Assembly (NCBI RefSeq): GCF_019510245.1
Contig: NZ_JAEKKT010000180.1
Coordinates: 1 to 64,000 of the forward strand
DNA length: 64,000 nt
Origin: Streptomyces sp.
Lineage (GTDB): Bacteria; Actinomycetota; Actinomycetes; Streptomycetales; Streptomycetaceae
Reading direction: 5' to 3'
The notes under the pieces are model-generated. The model saw only the letters and a list, made by a program, of their open reading frames with translations. It did no database searches and was not told the origin of the DNA. A program made the position numbers and the translations under genes. Numbering within the stretch: position 1 is the stretch's first letter; each line of letters opens with the position of its first letter. Shown piece by piece: positions 49,243 through 57,622 of the stretch.

Positions 49243-49986
49243 TCAGTTGGGACTCGACATGCTCTTCACAGCCTCGATGAGGGGTGCGTGAGAGGACACG
49301 ACGTACTGCGCGCCGAGGTCCAGCATCCGCGCCCCGCGTTCGGGCGACTGCGTGTATCCGAGGAAGGGAGTCCCGGCTTGTTGTGCCGCACTGAGATCCG
49401 TCAACTGGTCACCGATGAGAAGGGCCGACTCGGGCGGCAGGCCGAGGAGCTCCAGGGCCCGCAGCACCGAACCGGGGTGGGGTTTCATGTCGCGTAGGAG
49501 CGGGTCGCGGCCCACGACGGCGCAGACCTTCTCCTGACGCTGGACTCTCTCGCCCTTGAAGAACTCCCAGATGGGTCCGTCGGAGTTGTTGCTGACGATG
49601 ACGAGCGGTGGACCGTGCTTGAAAAGCACATCGACGAGGGGGACCAGATGAGGCGCCGGCTTCGCTGTTTTGACGGCTTCGTACTCGTATCCGGTGACGA
49701 TTCGCTCGGCCGCGACGAGCCCCCGGGGGTCGAGCGGCTCGGGCGCAGGCCGGTCGTACATCTCCCGCAGCAGGCGGAGGATGCCGTGGGAGTCCTCGCA
49801 TGCGTTGACCTCGGCATCGACGAAGCCCCAGACCCCCCTTATGGCCGCCTTGATCTCGTCGGCCACGGGGGCCGTCGACCGGCCGCGGAACAGGTCGGTG
49901 ACCGGCCCGTCGAAGTCGAGCAGTACGGCATGCACGTCCTTCAGCAACTCCCGCAGAGCCGCACCGTGATCGGCTGCGCTGCTCAT
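49243..49986 (-). CDS. HAD-superfamily hydrolase (HAD-2)
   Basis: 247 residues. Motif I LLDFDGPVTDLF with nucleophile Asp24; motif II IVSNNSDGP; motif III Lys in DMKPHPGS; motif IV LIGDQLTDLSAA. Same length and layout as HAD-1. GGAGGAAG precedes the ATG at 49984-49986. It is divergent from an APH-like kinase gene, so the two may act on the same metabolite in opposite directions. Confidence 0.9.
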   Translation of the reverse strand: MSSAADHGAALRELLKDVHAVLLDFDGPVTDLFRGRSTAPVADEIKAAIRGVWGFVDAEVNACEDSHGILRLLREMYDRPAPEPLDPRGLVAAERIVTGYEYEAVKTAKPAPHLVPLVDVLFKHGPPLVIVSNNSDGPIWEFFKGERVQRQEKVCAVVGRDPLLRDMKPHPGSVLRALELLGLPPESALLIGDQLTDLSAAQQAGTPFLGYTQSPERGARMLDLGAQYVVSSHAPLIEAVKSMSSPN

Positions 49987-50240
49987 GGGCTTCCTCCTGT
50001 CGCCTCGGCCAGTGTGGACCACGCCGGGCGCGGCGGCCAGCACCGCAGCTCATGACGCGCGAAGGAGGCAGGTTGAACGGACGGAGGTGATTCATCGTTG
50101 CACATATGTACGTCCACTCGTCGTCCGGTGAGGACCGTGTCCGACGAGTCGTGGACGTCTGGCACGATGCACGCCAGCACAGGAGTACCGTGCTCCCACT
50201 TCTGCACCCTTCGGAAGGGTCACGGCGAAAGAAACGGGCA

Positions 50241-51344
50241 ATGACACCCGAACTGGCTTCCCCTGCTCGGCTGCACGCGGTCGAGATGAGTGGCGACGAG
50301 GGCGTGGTCGAGGGACCGCTCCACGGTTACCACCACGAAACTTACGTCTTTCCGCTTCCCGGTGAAATGGAGGGGGAGCGATCGGGTCGTTGGAAATGCC
50401 GGGAGCCACGTGCCGATCTCCTGTGGTTCGATCGTCGATGCTTTGATTCCGAAGAGAATCTTCTGAGGGCTCTTCATGGTCAGATCCTTGGAATTCCCGA
50501 TATCATTGATGTCGGTGGAATCGGATTGCAGCGTTTCATTGAAGGCGACACCCTCGCTTACTTTCATAAATCGGGGACCGTGATCCCCGACATTTATCTC
50601 CGTCAGATCATGGACCTCTTTCGGCAGATGGTCGTGATTCGACCTGATTTCCTCCGGGTCGACCGGCGGTGCAAGCTCGACGACCGTGCCGATGACGGTG
50701 ACTCTGAGGGTTTTCTTGAACGTCTCGTCCTCTTTACCGAGCAACGCGTCTTCCTGGCGAACCGGGAGAGGTTCGACGGGCTCTTCGGGGATCTCTGGCT
50801 GGGTGAAGATTCTTTCAGGCACCTCCGAAAAAACGTTTTCGGGCTGGCCAGACGCCCTTTCTGTCTGCTGCACGCCGATCTGCATCGCGAGAACTTCATC
50901 GTCGACGCCGAGTCGAGGCTGTGGACGATCGACTGGGAACTCGCGATGCTGGGCGACCCGCTGTACGACCTGGCAACGCATCTCCACTTGATGCGTTATC
51001 CGGCACGACATGAGCGTGCCGTTGCCCAGCGGTGGTCCGAGGCCGTTGAAGGCGTCCGCGCCGGCATCTCGAGCGGCTGGGAGGACGACCTGGAACGTCT
51101 GCTCAACTACAAGAGGGCCCAGTCCGTCTTCACCGACGTGATCCGTACCGCCTTGGAGCTGGACGCCGGTTCGGAACCGAGCTGGTGGCAGATCGCGCCC
51201 GCCGCCTTCAAACTGCGCAAGGTGCTGACCGTCGCCGCGCCTTCGCTGGGGCTCGACGAGGTGCCGGGAACCCGCAGGATCGTGACGGCGTTGATGCGGT
51301 GGTGTCGCGAGTACGGATCTACTCGCAGCGCGAGTCTGTCCTGA
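50241..51344 (+). CDS. APH/choline-kinase-like phosphotransferase
   Basis: 367 residues from ATG 50241 (an upstream in-frame ATG at 50106 is possible). The catalytic loop is LLHADLHRENFIVD near residue 211 with Asp and Asn in place, and the metal-binding TIDWELAMLGDPLYDLA follows near 230. The N-terminal lobe is divergent and has no clear glycine-rich loop. The middle of the gene (about 50330-50860) has notably lower GC. The family phosphorylates hydroxyls of small molecules such as aminoglycosides or sugars; the substrate here is unknown. Confidence 0.88.
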   Translation: MTPELASPARLHAVEMSGDEGVVEGPLHGYHHETYVFPLPGEMEGERSGRWKCREPRADLLWFDRRCFDSEENLLRALHGQILGIPDIIDVGGIGLQRFIEGDTLAYFHKSGTVIPDIYLRQIMDLFRQMVVIRPDFLRVDRRCKLDDRADDGDSEGFLERLVLFTEQRVFLANRERFDGLFGDLWLGEDSFRHLRKNVFGLARRPFCLLHADLHRENFIVDAESRLWTIDWELAMLGDPLYDLATHLHLMRYPARHERAVAQRWSEAVEGVRAGISSGWEDDLERLLNYKRAQSVFTDVIRTALELDAGSEPSWWQIAPAAFKLRKVLTVAAPSLGLDEVPGTRRIVTALMRWCREYGSTRSASLS

Positions 51345-51469
51345 GCCCGGGCAGCCGTCTCGCGACAAGATCTGCATCGTCGACCGGCGGTTGGTGCTGC
51401 ACTGTCTGTACGACGTGTCCGCGCGGCCGGGGCGACCCCCGCCTGACCCTGGCTGCGTAGGCTCGCCCC

Positions 51470-52084
51470 ATGGGTGACATGGGCCTGCGTGAGCGCAAGA
51501 AGCGGCGGATGTACGAGGACGTGTCGGACATCGCCGTGCGGCTGTTCCTGGCGAAGGGGTTCGACGCGGTGTCGGTCGCCGAGGTGGCCGCCGCGGCCGG
51601 GATCTCCAAGCCGACGCTGTTCCGGTACTTCCCGGCCAAGGAGGACCTGGTCCTGCACCGGATCGCCGACCACGAGACGGAGGCGGCGCGGCTGGTCGCG
51701 GGCGCCTCCGGGGAGTAGTCCCCGGTCGGCGTGCTGCGCGCCCGCTTCCTCTCCGGTCTCGCCCACAACGACCCGGTCACCGGCCTCAACGACCATCCCC
51801 AGGTGCTCGCCTTCCACACCCTGCTCAACAGCACCCCCACCCTGGTCGCCCGGCAGTACGCCTACCTCGAGCGGTCGGAGGCCGCGCTCGCCGAGGCGCT
51901 CGGCGGCACCCTGGCGGCCAGGCTGGCGGCCGGCCAGATCATCGCCGTGCAGCGGATCCTCGCCCAGGACAACTGGCGGCGGATCGCGGCGGGGGAGCGG
52001 GTCGAGGAGGTGCGGGACGACGCGGTCAGGGCGGCGGAGGAGGCGTTCGGGCGGCTGGAGCGGTCTCTGGCGGACATCGGCTGA
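51470..52084 (+). pseudogene. TetR-family regulator interrupted by an in-frame amber stop
   Basis: The N-terminal TetR helix-turn-helix (IAVRLFLAKGFDAVSVAEVAAAAGISKPTLFRYFPAKEDLV) runs to a TAG at 51716-51718. The same frame then continues without interruption, VGVLRARFLSGLAHNDP through FGRLERSLADIG to TGA at 52084. With the TAG read as one residue the protein would be 204 residues, normal for TetR. ATG at 51470. Confidence 0.8.
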
Positions 52085-52124
52085 GTACCGGTAAAAAATT
52101 TAACCCGGTCACTATTTCTCGTTT

Positions 52125-54143
52125 ATGCTCTCTCCCATGCAGCAGGAACTCGACCGCGAACGCGCCTACCACGACACCTGCCGAGCCGCCCTCGCCCGCA
52201 TGGTCGAAGGCGCCGTCGAGCACGTCGTCACCGGTGAGGACGTCTCCGCGTCCGGTGCCGACGCCGAAGTGCTCGGGTACCGGCTGCGCAGCCGGGCCAA
52301 GGAGATGCGCGAGCTGCCGGAGGGCCCGCTGTTCTTCGGCAAGCTGGACTTCGAGGCGGGGGAGCACGCGGGGCAGAGCTACCGCATCGGCCGGCTGCGG
52401 ATCAGCGAGGAGCCGGCCGCACCGCCCCTCGTCGTCGACTGGCGGGCGCCCGTCTCCCGCGCCTTCTACCAGGCCGGTCCCGACGACCCGCAGGGCGTGG
52501 CGGTCCGGCGGCGGTTCGGCTGGGCACCCGGCAGCCGCGGCGACTCCGCCGACCTCACGGGGCTGGAGGACGAGCGGCTCGGCAGGGGCGAGGCCGGGAC
52601 CGGGAGCACCATCCTGACCCGGGAGATCGAACGGCCCCGCGTCGGCCCCATGCGGGACATCGCCGCCACCATCCAGCCCGACCAGGACGACCTGGTCCGC
52701 GCCGGCCTCACCGACTCCGTCTGCGTCCAGGGCGCCCCCGGCACCGGCAAGACCGCCGTCGGCCTGCACCGGGCCGCCTACCTCCTCTACACCCACCCCC
52801 AGCGCATCCGCCGCGCCGGCCTGCTGATCCTCGGCCCCAACCGCACCTTCCTCTCCTACATCTCCGAGGTCCTCCCGGCCCTGGGCGAGACCGGCGTACG
52901 GCAGCGGACCCTGCCGGAGGAGATCGGCCGCCACCCGGTCACCGGCACCGACCCGCACCGCACCGCCGCACTCAAGCACGACCCGCGGATGGCAGAGGTG
53001 CTGCGCCGGGCCCTGTACGCCCACGTCCGCACCGACGCCGTCAGCCCGCTCGCGCTCTCCGACGGCACGTACACCTGGCGGGTCTCCGCCGCCGCGCTGA
53101 CGCAGATCGTCGAGCGGGTACGGGACGAGGAACCGTCGTACGCCGTCGGGCGGGAACGGGTGCGGGGGCGGGCGATGCGGGCCGTACAGCTCCAGGCCGA
53201 GCGGCGGGCGGGCCCGCAGCCCGCCGCCTGGACCCGGCGCCTCGAACGTTCCCGTGCGATGAGCGCCTGCCTCGACACCGTCTGGCCGAAGGTGCGCCCG
53301 GAGGAGGTGCTGGCCGGACTCCTCAGTGACCGCGACGTGCTGGCGGCGGCCGCCGAGGGAGTGCTGACCCCCGGCGAACAGCGGGACCTGCTCTGGGCCC
53401 GCCCGCCGCGCTCCTGCAAGTCAGCCCGCTGGTCGGCCGCCGACCTGGTCCTCCTCGACGAGGTCGCGGGGCTCGTCGAACACCCCGAGGGCTACGGCCA
53501 CATCGTCGTCGACGAGGCCCAGGACCTGTCTCCCATGGAGTGCAGGGCGATCGCCCGCCGGGCGGTCTTCGGCTCCGTCACCGTCCTGGGCGACCTGGCC
53601 CAGGCCACCACACCCTGGTCGGCACGGAGCTGGGCCGCCGTCCTGGGCCACCTGGGCAAGCCGGAGGCGGCCGTCGTCCCGCTCACCACCGGTTTCCGGG
53701 TCCCGGCGGCGGTCGTGGCCCTGACCAACCGGCTGCTGGAGCGCCTCGGTACGGACGTGCCGCCGGCCCGGTCCTACCGCGGCGACGGCGAGGTGACGAT
53801 CCGTCCGACCCGGGACGTGCCCGCGACGACGGTCACCGCGGTGCGGGAGGCCCTGGCCCACGAGGGGTCGGTGGGAGTCGTGGCGGCGGACGCCCAGGTG
53901 ACCGCAGTACGCGAGGCCCTGACCGCCGCCGGCATCGAACCGGCGGGCCCGGACGAACTGGGCGCACGGGTGGCCGTGGTCCCGGCGAGCGCCGTCAAGG
54001 GCCTGGAGTACGACCACGTGGTGGCCGTGGAACCGGCGGCGGTGGCGGAGGGCGAGGAACGGGGGCTGCACCGGCTGTACGTGGTGCTGACAAGGGCGGT
54101 GTCCCGGCTGGACGTGGTGCACGCGAGGCCGTTGCCGTTCTGA
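52125..54143 (+). CDS. HelD-type UvrD-like helicase
   Basis: 672 residues. An N-terminal coiled-coil-prone segment (MQQELDRERAYHDTCRAAL) precedes the UvrD-like core: Walker A GAPGTGKT near 201, motif II VVDEAQDLSPME near 460, GDLAQ of motif III and the late VVPASAVKGLEYDHV and YVVLTRA motifs. HelD proteins bind RNA polymerase and recycle stalled complexes; some Streptomyces relatives give rifampicin tolerance. I found no rifampicin-associated element upstream. The A/T-rich stretch just before the start is unusual for this genome. Confidence 0.88.
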   Translation: MLSPMQQELDRERAYHDTCRAALARMVEGAVEHVVTGEDVSASGADAEVLGYRLRSRAKEMRELPEGPLFFGKLDFEAGEHAGQSYRIGRLRISEEPAAPPLVVDWRAPVSRAFYQAGPDDPQGVAVRRRFGWAPGSRGDSADLTGLEDERLGRGEAGTGSTILTREIERPRVGPMRDIAATIQPDQDDLVRAGLTDSVCVQGAPGTGKTAVGLHRAAYLLYTHPQRIRRAGLLILGPNRTFLSYISEVLPALGETGVRQRTLPEEIGRHPVTGTDPHRTAALKHDPRMAEVLRRALYAHVRTDAVSPLALSDGTYTWRVSAAALTQIVERVRDEEPSYAVGRERVRGRAMRAVQLQAERRAGPQPAAWTRRLERSRAMSACLDTVWPKVRPEEVLAGLLSDRDVLAAAAEGVLTPGEQRDLLWARPPRSCKSARWSAADLVLLDEVAGLVEHPEGYGHIVVDEAQDLSPMECRAIARRAVFGSVTVLGDLAQATTPWSARSWAAVLGHLGKPEAAVVPLTTGFRVPAAVVALTNRLLERLGTDVPPARSYRGDGEVTIRPTRDVPATTVTAVREALAHEGSVGVVAADAQVTAVREALTAAGIEPAGPDELGARVAVVPASAVKGLEYDHVVAVEPAAVAEGEERGLHRLYVVLTRAVSRLDVVHARPLPF

Positions 54144-54231
54144 GTTCCGGAGCGCAGCGACCCCGCCGGACCCGCCCGAGCGCGGCCCGTTCGGCCGTCC
54201 AGGTGGCATCCGGGTATGGCGCGGCACACTT

Positions 54232-54251
54232 TTGCAAGCAGGTGCTTGCAA
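54232..54251. promoter_or_regulatory. Perfect palindrome TTGCAAGCA-GG-TGCTTGCAA
   Basis: Two 9-base arms separated by GG, 31 bases before the start of the XRE regulator gene. A probable operator for that regulator, which would then control itself and the adjoining HbhA-like gene. Confidence 0.8.
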
Positions 54252-54281
54252 TTGTTAGCGAGGATGAGGCAGGGTGGAGGT

Positions 54282-54725
54282 ATGGCATCGCTGAACGTCG
54301 GCAATCTCGGTGAGTATCTGCGTGAACAGCGGCGCAACGCGCAGCTGTCGCTCAGGCAGCTCGCCGATGCCGCCGGGGTGTCCAATCCGTACCTGAGCCA
54401 GATCGAGCGCGGGCTGCGCAAGCCGAGCGCGGAGGTGCTCCAGCAGGTCGCCAAGGCCCTGCGGATCTCCGCCGAGACGCTGTACGTCCGCGCCGGAATC
54501 CTCGACGCCGAGCGGGATCTGAACGAGGTGGAGACCCGCGCGGTCATCCTCGCCGACCCCACCCTCGACGAGCGGCAGAAGCAGGTGCTGCTGCAGATCT
54601 ACGAGTCGTTCAGGAAAGAGAACGGCTTCGGGTCGGGCGAGGAGCGCGCGAGCGACACGGAGACCCCAGGCGCCGAGGGCGACGACGCCGACAGCGAGAC
54701 CGATCCGCGGCGGACGGCCGGATGA
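54282..54725 (+). CDS. XRE-family transcriptional regulator
   Basis: 147 residues. Helix-turn-helix LREQRRNAQLSLRQLADAAGVSNPYLSQIERGLRKPSAEVLQQVAKAL near residues 12-60, then a short helical region and an acidic, disordered tail (ERASDTETPGAEGDDADSE). ATG at 54282 follows GGTGGAGG. The immediately upstream palindrome suggests autoregulation. Its neighbour downstream is an HbhA-like protein 77 bases away. Confidence 0.9.
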   Translation: MASLNVGNLGEYLREQRRNAQLSLRQLADAAGVSNPYLSQIERGLRKPSAEVLQQVAKALRISAETLYVRAGILDAERDLNEVETRAVILADPTLDERQKQVLLQIYESFRKENGFGSGEERASDTETPGAEGDDADSETDPRRTAG

Positions 54726-54802
54726 GCCGGCCAAGCGCGCCGGCCGCCGCGCCGCGGACCACAAAACCCTCAGCCGAACTTTAATACGGGAGGACCATCA
54801 CC

Positions 54803-55420
54803 ATGGCCATCACCGACGACCTGCGCAAGACCCTCAGCGACCCGACTCCCCTCTACTTCGCCGCCGGCACCGCCGACCTGGCCCTGCAGCAGGCCAAGAA
54901 GGTCCCCGGCCTGGTGGAGCAGCTGCGCGCCGAGGCCCCGGCCCGCATCGAGGCGGTCCGCAAGGCCGACCCGAAGGCCGTCCAGGAGAAGGCCGCCGCC
55001 CGCGCCAAGGAGGCCGGCGTCAGGGCCAAGGAGGCGCAGGCCAGCCTGCAGTCCAAGGTCAACGACTTCATCGTCTCCCTCGACGGCGACCTCAAGAAGC
55101 TCGGCGAGTCCGCCCAGGACTTCGCGCTGCGCCAGGTCGGCGTGGCCGCCGAGTACGCGGTCAAGGCCCGCGAGACCTACGAGAAGGTCGCCGAGCACGG
55201 CGAGCAGGCCGTGCGGACCTGGCGCGGCGAGGCCGCCGACGAGATCGAGGACCTGGCCATCGCCGTCGAGGGCAAGCCCGACACGGCCCCGGCCAAGGAG
55301 AGCGAGAAGAAGGCGGACGAGCCGAAGGCCGCCGCGGCGAAGAAGGCCCCGGCCGCCAAGAAGACCCCGGCCCCGCGCAAGGCCACCCCGGTCAGGAAGC
55401 CCACCCCGCCCGCCAAGTAA
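54803..55420 (+). CDS. HbhA-like (heparin-binding hemagglutinin-like) protein
   Basis: 205 residues. Long amphipathic helices (residues 1-155) are followed by a Lys/Pro/Ala-rich C-terminal tail (AAAKKAPAAKKTPAPRKATP), the layout of mycobacterial HbhA, a surface adhesin and membrane-associated protein. There is no signal peptide, as in HbhA. GGAGGACC precedes the ATG. A terminator follows. In Streptomyces the role is unknown but linked to envelope or lipid bodies by analogy only. Confidence 0.87.
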   Translation: MAITDDLRKTLSDPTPLYFAAGTADLALQQAKKVPGLVEQLRAEAPARIEAVRKADPKAVQEKAAARAKEAGVRAKEAQASLQSKVNDFIVSLDGDLKKLGESAQDFALRQVGVAAEYAVKARETYEKVAEHGEQAVRTWRGEAADEIEDLAIAVEGKPDTAPAKESEKKADEPKAAAAKKAPAAKKTPAPRKATPVRKPTPPAK

Positions 55421-55444
55421 CCGGCGCACGCGTCAGGGGAACGT

Positions 55445-55477
55445 ACGGACCGGGCACCTTGAGGGTGCCCGGTCCGT
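55445..55477 (+). terminator. Intrinsic terminator after the HbhA-like gene
   Basis: A perfect 14-bp stem (55445-55458 with 55464-55477) and the loop TTGAG, 25 bases after the stop, followed by TCTACGG. Confidence 0.85.
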
Positions 55478-55529
55478 TCTACGGGTACGGTGGCCGCGTA
55501 GGGATCGGGAGAGAGCGGGTGGTGGCAGC

Positions 55530-55880
55530 ATGCTGATGCTGGGGTTCGCGGGGTTCCTGGGACTGCTGAAGATCGTCCTGATGGCCCTGGCGGCGTTCGG
55601 GCTGGTCGACGCCGCGATCCGGCGCGAGGACGCCTTCCGCGCGGCCGACAAGCAGAACAAGATGTTCTGGCTGATCATCCTGGCCGTCGCCCTGGTCGTC
55701 AGCTACCTCTTCTCGATCCTCTCCATCCTCCCGATCGCGGGCGTGGTGGCGAGCATCGTCTACATCGTCGACGTCCGCCCCGCGGTCAAGCAGGTGTCGG
55801 GCGGTGGCGGCGGCTGGCGAGGCCGCCGCGGCGGCAGCAGCAGCGACGGCCCGTACGGCCCGTACAACGGCGGCCGCTGA
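55530..55880 (+). CDS. DUF2516 membrane protein
   Basis: 116 residues: two or three membrane helices (about 2-27, 44-66, 67-82) and a Gly/Arg/Ser-rich tail (GGGGGWRGRRGGSSSDG). The pattern FGLVDAAIRREDAFRAADKQNKMFWL is typical of DUF2516. ATG at 55530 follows GAGAGCGGGTGG. Function unknown. Confidence 0.85.
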   Translation: MLMLGFAGFLGLLKIVLMALAAFGLVDAAIRREDAFRAADKQNKMFWLIILAVALVVSYLFSILSILPIAGVVASIVYIVDVRPAVKQVSGGGGGWRGRRGGSSSDGPYGPYNGGR

Positions 55881-55894
55881 CCCTTCAGGACGCG

Positions 55895-55990
55895 CGCCCG
55901 CTGGGGCGCGGCCCAAAGGGGCGCTGGGGGTCCCCCGGCCGAAGGCTGGGGGAGGAACTGCGCGACCAGCCCCCACGCACCCGCACGCGG
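55895..55990. repeat. REP element near the 3' end of the phosphatase gene
   Basis: Nearly identical to the element at about 42478-42540: GGGCGCTGGGGGTCCCCCGG then CCGAAGGCTGGGGGAGGAACTGCGCGA. It separates the convergent DUF2516 and phosphatase genes and may terminate both. Confidence 0.75.
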
Positions 55991-56023
55991 CCGGCCACCG
56001 AACCGGAAACGGCGAGCGGCCGC

Positions 56024-57334
56024 TCAAAGCCCCCGATCCAGAAGAACGACGGCCACGTCATCCGTCAGCTCGCCCCCATTGAGCTGCCGCACCTCATTCA
56101 CCGCCGCCCGCAGCAACGCCTCCCCGGTCAGGCCGGAGGCCAGCTGCCGCCGGACCATCTCGACCATCCCGTCCTGCCCGAGCCGCTCCCCGCCCGAGCC
56201 CACCCGGCCCTCGATCAGGCCGTCGGTGTAGAGCATCAGGCTCCACTCGGCGCCCAGCTCCACCTGCATCCGCGGCCATCGCGCACCCTTCAGCAGCCCC
56301 AGCGCCGGGCCGTTGTTCTCGTACGGCAGCAGCTCGGCCGGCCGTCCTGGCCGGGCGACCAGCGGCGCCGGGTGCCCGGCCAGGCACAGCCCGGCCCGGC
56401 GCGCGTCCGGCGCTATGTCGACGGTGCAGAGCGTCGCGAAGATCTCCTCGTCGGAGCGTTCGTGCTCCAGCACCTCCTGGAGCGTGGACAGCAGCTCGTC
56501 GCCGCACAGCCCGGCCAGGGTCAGCGCCCGCCAGGCGATCCGCAGCTCCACGCCGAGCGCGGCCTCGTCCGGGCCGTGCCCGCACACGTCGCCGATCATC
56601 GCGTGCACGGTCCCGTCGGGCGTGCGCACGGTGTCGTAGAAGTCACCGCCGAGCAGCGCCCGGGAGCGGCCGGGGCGGTAGCGGGCGGCGAAGCGCAGCG
56701 AGGAGCCGTCGAGGAGGGGCGTGGGCAGCAGGCCCCGCTCGAGCCGGCGGTTCTCCTGGGCGCGCAGCCGCCCCTCCGCGAGCTTGCGCTCGGTCGTGAG
56801 GGAGCGCTTGCGCTCGACGGCGTAGCGGATGGCGCGGCTCAGCAGCCGGCCGTCCAGTTCGTCCCGGAAGAGGTAGTCCTGCGCGCCGACGCGTACGGCC
56901 TCGGTGCCGCGCTCGGCGTCACCGGAGGCGGTGAGGGCCAGCACGGCGTGCCGGGGCGCGAGCTCCAGCACGTGCTTGAGCACGGCGAGCTCGCCCTCCG
57001 TGTCCTTGCCGCCCGGCGCCGGCAGCGCCAGGTCCAGCAGGATGCAGTGGACGTCGTCGGTCAGCAGCCGCTCGGCCTCGGTGAGGTTGCGGGCGGTGCG
57101 GACGCGGATCGAGGTGCCGGACGCGTCCCGCAACTCGGGCAGGACCGGCGAACCGGCCGGATCGTCCTCGATCAGCAGCAGGGTGAGAGTGGTGCCGCCG
57201 GTGTTCGGGGTGACGGCTTCCGTGCGGTTGGCCTCTTCCATGAGGGGGCCGCCGCCCTGTGCGGGCGCGGCGGCCGGCGCCTGACCACTCTCCACGGCCG
57301 GGATCGCTCTCTGCCGCGGTACGGGTACGGGCAT
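56024..57334 (-). CDS. Receiver-like domain fused to SpoIIE/PP2C phosphatase (RsbU-like)
   Basis: 436 residues from ATG 57334 (AAGGAACCC upstream). Residues about 45-170 are a response-regulator receiver with LLIEDD and phosphoacceptor ILLDLALPAPGG; a coiled-coil linker (ERKRSLTTERKLAEGRLRAQENRRLERGLLP) leads to the PP2C-type phosphatase with GGDFYD, MIGDVCGHGPDEA and a late LTDDVAVVLL. Such proteins dephosphorylate anti-anti-sigma factors to control stress sigma factors. The Ala/Gly-rich first 45 residues are not conserved. Confidence 0.92.
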   Translation of the reverse strand: MPVPVPRQRAIPAVESGQAPAAAPAQGGGPLMEEANRTEAVTPNTGGTTLTLLLIEDDPAGSPVLPELRDASGTSIRVRTARNLTEAERLLTDDVHCILLDLALPAPGGKDTEGELAVLKHVLELAPRHAVLALTASGDAERGTEAVRVGAQDYLFRDELDGRLLSRAIRYAVERKRSLTTERKLAEGRLRAQENRRLERGLLPTPLLDGSSLRFAARYRPGRSRALLGGDFYDTVRTPDGTVHAMIGDVCGHGPDEAALGVELRIAWRALTLAGLCGDELLSTLQEVLEHERSDEEIFATLCTVDIAPDARRAGLCLAGHPAPLVARPGRPAELLPYENNGPALGLLKGARWPRMQVELGAEWSLMLYTDGLIEGRVGSGGERLGQDGMVEMVRRQLASGLTGEALLRAAVNEVRQLNGGELTDDVAVVLLDRGL

Positions 57335-57622
57335 CTGTTGGGTTCCTTCCCTCCCCCCGAGGGCATGGCGGGGCGAGGGACCTCGACCCACCCGACGGGG
57401 ACCATAGCGGTACTGGCCGCCGCAACGGAATGGTGTGAGCCGCGTCGCTCTGTCTCAGGCCAGCGTCATATGCCGTTTGCCGTACCGCAGTTGGACAAGA
57501 GGGCCGCCCGGCAGGGATGACGAAGGTCACGTGCGGCCGGAGTTTGAGCGGGCGTTGCGGTGGACTCGGTCACATGGCGCAGCTCACGAAAGGGATATCA
57601 CGCCGAAACCGCTCGGGGATGC

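Noticed and set aside
52085..52124. Rifampicin-associated element before the HelD-type gene
   Set aside because: No GGGGCTTGC-type palindrome is visible in the short A/T-rich leader.
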